From the NCBI RefSeq assembly GCF_009905215.1, contig NZ_CP047593.1, positions 1,926,900 through 1,990,899 of the forward strand: a DNA stretch of 64,000 bases, read 5' to 3'. Below are positions 56,400-64,000 of this stretch, one piece after another. Every line of letters begins with the position of its first letter. The first letter of the stretch is position 1. Source of the DNA: Tichowtungia aerotolerans (GTDB taxonomy: Bacteria > Verrucomicrobiota > Kiritimatiellia > Kiritimatiellales > Tichowtungiaceae). The notes beneath the pieces were generated by a model. That model made no database searches and had not been told where the DNA came from. It worked only from the letters and a program-made list of their open reading frames with translations. The translations under genes and the position numbers were made by a program.

Positions 56400-56436
56400 G
56401 AAATTACTTTGATTTCAGAATCGTTTTTGTAATTTC
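56400..56436. promoter_or_regulatory. Candidate operator before lacI-2
   Basis: GAAATTAC (56400-56407) and GTAATTTC (56429-56436) are perfect 8-bp inverted arms 21 bp apart, 45 bp before the ATG. GTAATTTC recurs at 60775-60782 and its complement at 40277-40284. Confidence 0.5.
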
Positions 56437-56481
56437 AAACCAGCTATCATTTCCAAAAGATTATTTTTTCAGGAGAGATCT

Positions 56482-57474
56482 ATGAATCTTCAGGTTGTTG
56501 CAGAAAAAGCTGGCGTTTCAGTCGCAACGGTTTCGCGTGTGGTGAATAACCGGACTGGGGTGTCGGAAGACAAGGTAACGCGAATCCGAGCCGCGATTAA
56601 AGAGCTTGGGTTTGTTCCGAAAACCCGGATTCCCCGGTCGGTGCCGTCTGTGGCGCCGGATGGGGTGAAATATGGAAATGTTTTGATTCTGGTTGTCGGG
56701 ACTGGCCATCTTAGCGCCACAGAGCTGTTTGTTCGGCAGTTGGAGCCGATTTGTTTTGGGCTTTCAGAAAAAGGGTTCTCACCGGTTGTCAGTATGGGGG
56801 CGACATCTTTGAACCAAATGCCTCCGGTTGCTCAAAAACGACTGATCGACGGGGTTGTTCTCTTTGGGGAAGTTGAACAGGAGTTTCTCGACTTTTTTGA
56901 GGGGATACCTCTTCTTTGGATGACGTCGCACCAGGAAGGCAGTAATGCGTTTGTCCTTCCGGGAAATCGTGAAATCGGTCAGCTCGGCGCGGAGTATTGC
57001 CGGAACGAAAACTGCAGATTTGTGGTGGCGGTCAGTTCGGTTTTGGGCGCAAAAGTGTATGAGAGTCGTCATCGGACATTTATTGAGGCGGCTGAAAGTT
57101 TTGGTTTGGAGTGCAGTCTTTTACTGGGCTCGGAGGCAGATTCCATTGAACATTCAGTGAGCGCGGTGATCGAAAAAGAGATCGATCTGATCAAGAAAGC
57201 GGATGCGATCTTTTTTCCATCGGACCGCATCACTGCATTTGCGTATCCGGCGCTTTGCCGGGCCGGGATTTTCAAAAAGAGCAAGGTTCCGGTGGTGATT
57301 TCCTGCGGCGGGGAGAAAAACTATCTCAGCGGGCTGGATCCCCGGCCGGTCAGTATAGATATGGGGGCGGAACTGATTGGGCAGCAGGCGGTTGAACAGA
57401 TTGTCTGGCGGATGCGCCATCCGACCCAGAAGCGGCAGTTTTCCGTGGTGATTCATCCGGAGCTGACGGAGTAA
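56482..57474 (+). CDS. LacI-family repressor, cassette 2
   Basis: 330 aa. HTH MNLQVVAEKAGVSVATVSRV then VVNNRTGVSE, followed by the sugar-binding domain with long stretches shared with the paralogue at 39126 (ELFVRQLEPI; VVISCGGEKNYLSGL; RPVSIDMGAELIG). AGGAG 6 nt before the ATG. Probably represses the beta-helix, aldolase and oxidoreductase genes that follow, and itself. Confidence 0.92.
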   Translation: MNLQVVAEKAGVSVATVSRVVNNRTGVSEDKVTRIRAAIKELGFVPKTRIPRSVPSVAPDGVKYGNVLILVVGTGHLSATELFVRQLEPICFGLSEKGFSPVVSMGATSLNQMPPVAQKRLIDGVVLFGEVEQEFLDFFEGIPLLWMTSHQEGSNAFVLPGNREIGQLGAEYCRNENCRFVVAVSSVLGAKVYESRHRTFIEAAESFGLECSLLLGSEADSIEHSVSAVIEKEIDLIKKADAIFFPSDRITAFAYPALCRAGIFKKSKVPVVISCGGEKNYLSGLDPRPVSIDMGAELIGQQAVEQIVWRMRHPTQKRQFSVVIHPELTE

Positions 57475-57501
57475 TTTCTGAATGAAAATCTGAGTTGGGT
57501 A

Positions 57502-57515
57502 CGAAAACGCTTGCG
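57502..57515. promoter_or_regulatory. LacI/GalR-like palindrome before beta-helix gene 2
   Basis: CGAAAACGCTTGCG fits the general LacI-family pattern NNNAANCGNTTNNN with a central CG, 65 bp before the ATG at 57580. The recognition helix of both LacI proteins (SVATVSRV) is that of GalR, whose sites have this central form. Confidence 0.5.
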
Positions 57516-57579
57516 CTTGTAATATCAGCAATTGTATCATTGATTTCATGAAATTTCAGGCCGGGCAGTGGAGGGGATT

Positions 57580-60500
57580 ATGAGGCGGATGTTTTGGGGG
57601 TTTCTGGTTACGCTTGCAATGCATGCTCACCTTCTGGCGTTTTCGTTCACATTACAGGGCGGTATTGCCGAGCAGAGCTCCGGGACGCTGTATGTGGGGG
57701 CTTCCCGAACATATCAATCGATCCATGATGCGCTGGATTATCTGTCGGATAAGAAAATCACCGGGGATGTAACGATTGCTGTCGATCCGGGCGGGTATGA
57801 TTATGTGGAGCCGATCTGCGTTAATCACCAGGATGCGCATCGGATTACCATCGCCGGAAACTCCGGCGGCGGCGCGGATGTGATCACTCTGGGAAGCGGC
57901 GCGATTCTTTCTGTCGCAGCGAAAGATCGGGATGGCAATGCCAGTGTCGGACCGGCGTCGGACGTGGACTGTTATCTGGTTTCGATTTCAATTCCTTCGG
58001 CAGATGTCGGGAAGGTTTCTGCAGGAGATTATGTGTTGATCCGGGCGCTGACTGGCGATTTGAACGATGCATATGAGGTTTTCCAGGGAAGCTGGGAGGT
58101 TGCTGAAGTGGTTGCCGATCCGCCGCAGATGAAGATCAGGCACAGATATCCGATGTATCCGTTTCCGGTGAATGCAAGCAATGGGCTTCTGAATATTACG
58201 GGCGGACAGGCGATTGTGCTGAATACGGTCCTGAAGTTTTATGCCTGCGAGGGGATTACCGCGGAGGGCAGGAAGCTGGGGTCGATTCAGAACCTGGCGT
58301 TGGTTGGGGATTGTCGTCCGGTGATTGATCCGGCAAATCTGTATGTGAGCAATCCGGGGCTGAGCAGTGAGGATTACGCGACGGTTCTCGAAAATCATGC
58401 GAGCCGGGCTCTCGGTAATGCATGGGGTGCGGTGTTCCATGGTGTTCAGGCGGAACTGGGCGGCAATGTTTCGATCGACCGCTATGTAGGCATTTCCCAG
58501 TTCGATGGGCAGGGGGTCAGTGCGCTCGGCGGATCCTGTGTGACGGCGGACCGGACGGCCAGCTGCGCCAATGAACGCCGGGGTTTTTATCCGACGCAAA
58601 CTGCATATATGCGGTGTGATGAAACGATTGGCAGTGCGAATAATACCGATGGATATCTCGCGGACCTGAATGCAGTTCTGGAGATCGAGTCTGCTGCCGC
58701 TGCCGGCAACAGGGAGCAGGGCGTTCTGGCGTTACATAAAGGGCGGGTGTATGTGAAGAGCAGTGTTAGTTGCGGGAACGGAGTAGGAGGATTTTGTGCG
58801 CGCGCCGGGCTGAGTGAGATGCTGATGAGTACAACCGGTACGGCTAAAAACTGGGCAAAGAATAATCTGGGGCCCGGAGTTTATGCTGCGAATGGCGGAG
58901 AGATTCGAATGGCCTACACCTGGGTGAAAAACAATGCCGTTAATGGTGTGGACGGGGATTTGTTTTCAAAATGGTTTCTGGGCAGCGAAAACAACTCATA
59001 CAGCAATGGCGGGAACAGCTGGGATTTTGCTTCGCCGGATCTGGTGGTCAGCAACAGCGATTATACGGCGTGGAGTTATCACACGATGCCGTTCGCTGCA
59101 AAAACGTGGAGCTCGGACAACCGGAGAAAAATTCTGCTTCTGGACGACAATAAAGGTCCTTATGAGGCGCACTACACCATTAATCCATTGCTGCCTGCCG
59201 GCGGAGTGAATTTCAAAAATCTCTATGATTTCTTTGAGTTCATTGATGATTACCGCATTCAGGCGAACGGAAAGATGCTGAATGTGGAGTTGGCATACGG
59301 GGTTCACCATTATTACAAAACGCTGGTGATTGACCATCCGGACGCCTCAAAGATCAAAATTTACGGGAAGCGTCTGATTTCCAAAGAGTATGTGGATATC
59401 CGTATCCTTGATACGGTGGATGTCACCCGCTACTCAAATTACTGCACCGCCGAACTGCAGTTGGTGGACTCGTATGAGGATCGTGTGGATGTTGGTGATT
59501 ACCTGAATATCATCAGCAGTGATTCGAGTGACGGTTCCGATCATGAGCTCTTCCGCGGTGCGTGGGAGGTCATTGCTAAAAATGATACGACACATACTGT
59601 CACCATAAAGATTCTGCAAAGGGATGCGGGGCTGGCTTCACGGCTTGAAGCATCGAAGATTTCCGGCATATCGGGCGGGTATGTGACTGCAAAGCTGCTG
59701 AAGAGTGTGATCAAGTTTTATGCAGCTGACGGGATTGTTGTTGATAATACATTGCTGGGAGATCTTTCCGGCGTTTGCCTGATTGGTGATTATACCGGCT
59801 TAACCAATCCGCCGGATTACGCGGCGAACCCTCCGTCTGTATTCTCCAGCCAGACCATTCTGGACCGGCTGGCCTCGGCCTATACGAACGGTTGGGTTGA
59901 ATATGACGGGATCCATGTGATGGATACCGGGTCCATTAATATTTCCGGCGCATCTGCCGTCTGTGGATTTCCCGGGTCCGGAGCTTATGTTTCGAACGGA
60001 TCCGTGGTCGAAAACTTTATGCACAGAACCCAGAGCCTGGCGTTGATGACTGCATGTGCAAACCGGCGGAGCGGTGTGTATTGCACACAGGATTCAACCT
60101 TTCAGTCAAAAGCTTCCGGTTCGGTCCATAACCGGGCGAGCGGATATGTGGCGGATAGTAACAGTATGCTGTACGTTTCCATTGCTTCTGCAATTGCAAA
60201 TGCGGATTACGGCTTTTGCGTAGATGGTGACAGCATGCTTTCCGGAAACCGCACCAAGGCGCTGTTTAATCTGGACAGCGGTTATGTGACCACCGACCGG
60301 TCGCACTCCACCGCGGCGGAGAGTGAGTCCCGTGAAAACGGACTGCATGGGTATTATCTGTATGATTCCACCGGAGCGTTCGAATATTCGGTTGCGGATC
60401 AGAATGCGCAGTACGGGTTTGCACTGATTGAAAGTATCGGCCGGATGTACAGCCTGACGGTCAGCGGGCAGGGCTGCGGATTGTACGGGAAGGATTATGA

Positions 60501-60669
60501 CAGCCTGTATCTGCGCAAGACCTGGCTTTATTCCCCCAATTCGCTGATTGAAAATAATGATATTGGGGTGTGGGCAGACAAGAATGCGGTTCTCACCGTT
60601 ACGGGCAGCACGTTGTCCGGCAATCAGGTGGGGGTGAGTACGACCAGTGGAGGGGTTATTATTCAATAG
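57580..60669 (+). CDS. Secreted right-handed beta-helix protein, cassette 2
   Basis: 1029 aa from ATG 57580 (GGAGGGG 3 nt upstream; the GTG at 57568 overlaps that site and is rejected). Signal peptide (MRRMFWGFLVTLAMHAHLLA). Collinear with 30432-33524 over the whole length: TLYVGASRTYQSIHDALDYL, ANERRGFYPTQTAYMRC, NGKMLNVELAYGVHHYY, and the same two-fold internal repeat. It follows the LacI gene by 105 bp. Function unknown; a glycan lyase, hydrolase or surface binding role is possible. Confidence 0.82.
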   Translation: MRRMFWGFLVTLAMHAHLLAFSFTLQGGIAEQSSGTLYVGASRTYQSIHDALDYLSDKKITGDVTIAVDPGGYDYVEPICVNHQDAHRITIAGNSGGGADVITLGSGAILSVAAKDRDGNASVGPASDVDCYLVSISIPSADVGKVSAGDYVLIRALTGDLNDAYEVFQGSWEVAEVVADPPQMKIRHRYPMYPFPVNASNGLLNITGGQAIVLNTVLKFYACEGITAEGRKLGSIQNLALVGDCRPVIDPANLYVSNPGLSSEDYATVLENHASRALGNAWGAVFHGVQAELGGNVSIDRYVGISQFDGQGVSALGGSCVTADRTASCANERRGFYPTQTAYMRCDETIGSANNTDGYLADLNAVLEIESAAAAGNREQGVLALHKGRVYVKSSVSCGNGVGGFCARAGLSEMLMSTTGTAKNWAKNNLGPGVYAANGGEIRMAYTWVKNNAVNGVDGDLFSKWFLGSENNSYSNGGNSWDFASPDLVVSNSDYTAWSYHTMPFAAKTWSSDNRRKILLLDDNKGPYEAHYTINPLLPAGGVNFKNLYDFFEFIDDYRIQANGKMLNVELAYGVHHYYKTLVIDHPDASKIKIYGKRLISKEYVDIRILDTVDVTRYSNYCTAELQLVDSYEDRVDVGDYLNIISSDSSDGSDHELFRGAWEVIAKNDTTHTVTIKILQRDAGLASRLEASKISGISGGYVTAKLLKSVIKFYAADGIVVDNTLLGDLSGVCLIGDYTGLTNPPDYAANPPSVFSSQTILDRLASAYTNGWVEYDGIHVMDTGSINISGASAVCGFPGSGAYVSNGSVVENFMHRTQSLALMTACANRRSGVYCTQDSTFQSKASGSVHNRASGYVADSNSMLYVSIASAIANADYGFCVDGDSMLSGNRTKALFNLDSGYVTTDRSHSTAAESESRENGLHGYYLYDSTGAFEYSVADQNAQYGFALIESIGRMYSLTVSGQGCGLYGKDYDSLYLRKTWLYSPNSLIENNDIGVWADKNAVLTVTGSTLSGNQVGVSTTSGGVIIQ

Positions 60670-60743
60670 GTTGTTGTCGGACTGAGGCTGTGTGTTTTCA
60701 GTCTTTTAAATGGTATCAGGCAGGAGTTGGTCGCGTCGGTTAT

Positions 60744-60782
60744 GAAATAACTGAAAATAAAATAATATTTTCTTGTAATTTC
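60744..60782. promoter_or_regulatory. Candidate operator before aldolase gene 2
   Basis: GAAATAAC (60744-60751) and GTAATTTC (60775-60782) are near-complementary arms 23 bp apart, a layout close to that at 56400-56436, 35 bp before the ATG at 60817. Confidence 0.4.
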
Positions 60783-60816
60783 AAAGCGGAGAGGCTACTG
60801 TTCTCTAGGTTCAATT

Positions 60817-61764
60817 ATGAAAAACAAAGCAATATCAAATGGTATATGGCCGGTCATGCTGACTCCGTTCAAAGAACGGGATCAGATTGACTGGAAGGGT
60901 CTTGAAGAACTGACGGAGTGGTACATTGCGCAGGGCGTGCATGGTCTTTTTTCTGCCTGTCTTTCAAGTGAAGCGCTTGACATGAACGATGCAAACAAGC
61001 TGGCGCTGGTGCGCCGGGTTGTTGAAATTGCAGACGGACGCGTTCCGGTGGTTGGCGGTGTGATGGGCGTCGAAACACGGGAAAAGCGCATGGAAATGGC
61101 GCGGCAGGTTGTGGCTGATGGTGCGGCGGCGGCGGTGCTGACCTTCTGTGACGTTGCTTCTGAAGAAACATCGGATGAGGCCTGGGTTGAAGAAATGGAC
61201 CGTCATCTGGAAATTTCCGGCGGTATTCCGATGGGGGTGTATGAGTGTCCATGGCCTTATCACCGAATGATGACGCCGCTTCTGACCGAGTATGTGGCGC
61301 AGCAGCCGCAGTTCCTGTTTCTGAAAGAGACCTCCGGAAACCTATCGGAGATTGAGCGGAAGTGCCGGGCCGGAGCGCTGTCGGGGCTGAAAATTTTCAG
61401 CGCGGATGCAATCACAATTGCGGACGCGTATAAACTGGGAGTCAGTGGTTTCAGCGGACTGCAGACCAACCTCTGGGCGGCGCTTCATGTGAAGGCGTTT
61501 GAGTGTCGAAAAAGCAAGCCCGAACTTACGGATCGGTTGCAGGAATTTTTCAGGGAGTATAACTGGGCACTGAGCAAATCCTATCCGGCCAGTGCCAAAC
61601 AGTATCTGAAAACCGCCTGCGGACTCGATATCGGAAATCTTTCCTTCTTAAACGGAGCGGCGGTCGACGAGTCGGATCAGGAATGGATTGATGAACTGGC
61701 CAAAGCAATTCGGGGTTTCACTACGGAAGTTGCCGAGACAGCAGCAGATCTTGTGGCAGTGTGA
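60817..61764 (+). CDS. DHDPS/NAL-family aldolase, cassette 2
   Basis: 315 aa, paralogue of 40339-41280. Schiff-base Lys in FLFLKETSGN; Tyr in MGVYECPWPY; carboxylate motif again GLFSACLSSE instead of GxxGE. The conservation of this variant in both copies suggests a real difference in substrate rather than decay. The ribosome site is weak (AGG 8 nt upstream). Followed by a long hairpin and the oxidoreductase gene. Confidence 0.87.
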   Translation: MKNKAISNGIWPVMLTPFKERDQIDWKGLEELTEWYIAQGVHGLFSACLSSEALDMNDANKLALVRRVVEIADGRVPVVGGVMGVETREKRMEMARQVVADGAAAAVLTFCDVASEETSDEAWVEEMDRHLEISGGIPMGVYECPWPYHRMMTPLLTEYVAQQPQFLFLKETSGNLSEIERKCRAGALSGLKIFSADAITIADAYKLGVSGFSGLQTNLWAALHVKAFECRKSKPELTDRLQEFFREYNWALSKSYPASAKQYLKTACGLDIGNLSFLNGAAVDESDQEWIDELAKAIRGFTTEVAETAADLVAV

Positions 61765-61778
61765 TTTCATAATCAGCC

Positions 61779-61830
61779 CCAAGGGTTGGAAAAACAGACG
61801 ACAAAGGTCCGTTCTGTTTCCAAACCTTGG
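61779..61830. repeat. Long intercistronic hairpin
   Basis: CCAAGGGTTGGAAAAACAGA (61779-61798) pairs with TCTGTTTCCAAACCTTGG (61813-61830), about 17 paired bases with small bulges and a 14-nt loop. No T run follows, so it may be an mRNA processing or REP-type element rather than a terminator. Confidence 0.7.
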
Positions 61831-61853
61831 AGCAACAGAAAGAGGTTTCGGTG

Positions 61854-63020
61854 ATGAGCGGATCTTCCGGCTCCATAAAAATCGGTTTAATCGGGTGCGG
61901 ATTTCGAATCAAGGAAGTGGTGCGCTGCATGGCGCAGCATCCCGGGTTTGAAAAGGTGGAGATTGTTCAGGTGTTCGATCCGAACCCTGAATACGGGAGC
62001 ATCATTCGCGATGAATGGGCGCCGAACCTGCAGTTTGTGGATCGCTATGAAGCAATTCTGGAAAACCCCGAAATCGAGTGGGTAATGATCGGATCATGGA
62101 ACTGTTTTCATGCGCAACAGGCGGTTGCCGCATTCAGAGCGGGGAAGCATGTGTTCTGCGAAAAGCCGCTGGCGACGACGTTCGAAGACTGCGTGGCAAT
62201 GCGCAATGCGTGGAAAGAGAGCGGGCGGCAGTTTGTGATTGGGTTTACGCTGCGTTATTCCCCGCACTACCGGAAAATCAAAGAGCTGGTTTCTTCAGGT
62301 GTGATCGGAGATCTGGTCAGTTTTGAATTTAATGAAACCATTTCGTTTGATCACGGCGGCTACATTATGGGCGGCTGGCGCGGCGACCGCGCCAAGGCGG
62401 GAACGCACCTGCTGGAAAAATGCTCGCACGATATCGACATCGTGAACTGGATTGTCGGCGCTCCGGTTGCGCGGGTGGCATCCTTTGGCGGCCTCGACTT
62501 TTTTGTTTCGGAAAACGAAAAGAAGATGGAGCGGATTGGAAATTCGCCGGACGGGAAACCGGCATATATGGCGCATGTCGGCGGAAGAATGAAAAATCCG
62601 TTTACGGCCGACAAAAGTATCATCGATAATCAGGTGGTGATTCTGGAGTATAAAAACGGGGTTCGCGCTACGTTCCATGCCAACTGCAATGCGGCGATTC
62701 TCGAGCGCAGGATGTATCTGTGCGGAACCGAAGGAGCGCTGCGTGCGGATGTCATCTGTGGAGAAATCGAAGTGCAGCGAATCGGGTACGATACCGACCT
62801 TGAGGTGTTTGATACGAATACGGCCGACAGTCATGGTGGTGGCGACGATGTGCTGGGCAAAGAACTTCTCGACTGCATGATCGACGGGGCGGAGCCCGGT
62901 TCCAATCTGGAGGACGGGTTTCTGGCAGCGATCACCTGTTTTGCGATTGATGATTCGATGGGCAATCGGGCCGTGGTGGATTTGTTGCCGTATTGGAACA
63001 GGGCGGGGATTGAATTTTAA
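61854..63020 (+). CDS. Gfo/Idh/MocA-family oxidoreductase, cassette 2
   Basis: About 388 aa from ATG 61854 (AGAGG 8 nt upstream). Rossmann motif IKIGLIGCGFRIKEVVRCM, KHVFCEKPLA, and HDIDIVNWI. Long stretches are the same as the copy at 41293-42474, for example FVIGFTLRYSPHYRKIKEL and DLVSFEFNETISFDHGGYI. Cytoplasmic; expected to act on the same class of sugar acid as the paralogue. Followed by the symporter gene after 26 bp. Confidence 0.92.
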   Translation: MSGSSGSIKIGLIGCGFRIKEVVRCMAQHPGFEKVEIVQVFDPNPEYGSIIRDEWAPNLQFVDRYEAILENPEIEWVMIGSWNCFHAQQAVAAFRAGKHVFCEKPLATTFEDCVAMRNAWKESGRQFVIGFTLRYSPHYRKIKELVSSGVIGDLVSFEFNETISFDHGGYIMGGWRGDRAKAGTHLLEKCSHDIDIVNWIVGAPVARVASFGGLDFFVSENEKKMERIGNSPDGKPAYMAHVGGRMKNPFTADKSIIDNQVVILEYKNGVRATFHANCNAAILERRMYLCGTEGALRADVICGEIEVQRIGYDTDLEVFDTNTADSHGGGDDVLGKELLDCMIDGAEPGSNLEDGFLAAITCFAIDDSMGNRAVVDLLPYWNRAGIEF

Positions 63021-63046
63021 CGAATGGCTGGAATGAGAGTGCGGCA

Positions 63047-64000
63047 ATGAGTCTGAGTTGGATTGATATTTTAGTACTAGTGGTTTATTTCGCGCTGACG
63101 CTGGGAATCGGTGCCTGGTTTTCCCGAAAGAACACCAGTACGGAGGAATATTTTCTGGGTGGTCGGTCGTTCCCCGGCTGGGCGTTGGGGTTGAGTCTGG
63201 TGGGAACCTGCATGAGTTCTGTGACGTTTCTTTCCCATCCGGCCGATGCGTTTAAGACCTCTCTGATTCGCCTCACGATTGCGTTTAGTTTTCCGCTGGT
63301 TGCGCTGTTCGGAGCGTATGTGCTGCTTCCGTTTTTTCGGCGAGGAACTATTTCGTCGGCCTATGAATATCTGGCGCAGCGGTTCGGGCGCTCTGTGTCC
63401 TGTTATGCCGCCTGCATTTTCTTTCTGATCCAGATCATTCGCGTGAGCACGATCCTCTATTTGATTTCACTGCTGATTCATACGGTGACCGGTATGGACT
63501 TCGTGACCTGTCTTCTTGTCGCTGGTGGCGTGACCGCGCTTTACACCGTCAGCGGCGGTTTCGACGCGGTGATCTGGACGGATGTAATGCAGACGCTGAC
63601 GCTGATTTCAGGTTCTTTCATTATGATTGGGCTGATTATTTTCAAAACTGACGGCGGGTTCGCATCGTTGATTCAGGCGGCATTGGACCATGGCAAACTA
63701 TCGCTGGTTAAGGACATCAGCGCCGTGACCGGTCAGCTTGAGCCGATCGGCGGCGGTTTTTCTCTAGGCGAAAAAACGTTTGCGATGCTTTTGATCATGG
63801 GTGTGGTTCAGTTTATGAACAGTCAGTTCGACCAGACCAGTATTCAGCGCTGGTGTTCCGCTAAGTCACCCAAAGAGGCGCGCAAGGCGATTCTGGTGCT
63901 GGCGTTCAGCGCGGTTCCGATCTGGGCAAGCTTCATGTTCGCCGGAACCATGCTCTGGGCTTACTTCTATTTCAATCCGGACCCGGCTGTTAGCGAGATG
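63047..64000 (+). CDS. SSS-family sodium/solute symporter, cassette 2, partial at window edge
   Basis: 318 codons are visible from ATG 63047 and the frame runs off the right edge. Begins MSLSWIDILVLVVYFALTLG, then RKNTSTEEYFLGGRSFPGW, TVSGGFDAVIWTDVMQTLT and SQFDQTSIQRWCSAKSPKEA, collinear with 42539-44110. Inner-membrane Na+-coupled importer. The relative positions of aldolase, oxidoreductase and symporter are the same in both cassettes. Confidence 0.92.
   Translation, partial: MSLSWIDILVLVVYFALTLGIGAWFSRKNTSTEEYFLGGRSFPGWALGLSLVGTCMSSVTFLSHPADAFKTSLIRLTIAFSFPLVALFGAYVLLPFFRRGTISSAYEYLAQRFGRSVSCYAACIFFLIQIIRVSTILYLISLLIHTVTGMDFVTCLLVAGGVTALYTVSGGFDAVIWTDVMQTLTLISGSFIMIGLIIFKTDGGFASLIQAALDHGKLSLVKDISAVTGQLEPIGGGFSLGEKTFAMLLIMGVVQFMNSQFDQTSIQRWCSAKSPKEARKAILVLAFSAVPIWASFMFAGTMLWAYFYFNPDPAVSEM

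Noticed and set aside
1-64000. tRNA, rRNA, insertion sequences, prophage or CRISPR arrays
   Set aside because: None recognised by reading the intergenic regions; a covariance or HMM search was not possible here.

Overview
The window looks like chromosomal DNA from a Kiritimatiellota/Verrucomicrobia-type (PVC superphylum) bacterium, probably an anaerobic or marine polysaccharide degrader. The reasons are several S1-type sulfatases, DUF4838, DUF3604 and LamG proteins, SSS symporters rather than SusC/SusD, secreted proteins with PEP-CTERM sorting signals, and the 'DPDADGMNNLLEYALGG' C-terminal style typical of that group. The lineage is inferred from gene content; no marker gene was compared.

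Region 1 (1-12.3 kb) is housekeeping and miscellaneous. It holds a bacterial-type glutamate synthase large subunit running off the left edge, an RmlC-like cupin protein, a decayed Rrf2 regulator, a secreted lipase-like hydrolase with a lipoprotein, a DUF4886 protein, a MATE exporter and an amidophosphoribosyltransferase-like protein that lacks the catalytic cysteine.

Region 2 (12.3-20 kb) is an accessory island of secreted proteins. Two paralogue pairs lie in the order A-B-(META lipoprotein)-B'-A'. One member of each pair keeps a PEP-CTERM anchor and the other has lost or exchanged it. A 90-aa gene appears to be an internally deleted relative. A shared upstream motif precedes four of the genes. 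Two hypothetical proteins close the region.

Region 3 (20-30 kb) holds an AraC regulator with a cysteine-rich tail, a second glutamate synthase of split three-gene (archaeal-like) type, a two-gene chromate-transporter-family pair, phosphoglycerate kinase and a second AraC regulator.

Region 4 (30.4 kb to the right edge) is a large carbohydrate-utilisation locus made of two paralogous cassettes. Each has a secreted ~1030-aa right-handed beta-helix protein, a LacI regulator, a DHDPS/NAL-family aldolase, a Gfo/Idh/MocA oxidoreductase and an SSS symporter. Cassette 1 also carries a sulfatase, a DUF3604 protein, a sialate O-acetylesterase-like SGNH protein, two tandem sialidase-fold proteins, a second sulfatase, an alpha/beta esterase, LamG proteins, a DUF4838 protein and a third sulfatase. 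Deacetylation and glycan cleavage are predicted outside the cytoplasm (signal peptides). The three sulfatases have no visible signal peptide, so desulfation may follow uptake. The aldolase and oxidoreductase would then process a 2-keto-3-deoxy acid or related sugar acid. Short recurring motifs in the promoters of cassette 1 (TTACGCAAAA type) and cassette 2 (GTAATTTC type) suggest separate operators for the two LacI proteins.

No rRNA, tRNA, CRISPR array, insertion sequence or phage gene was recognised.
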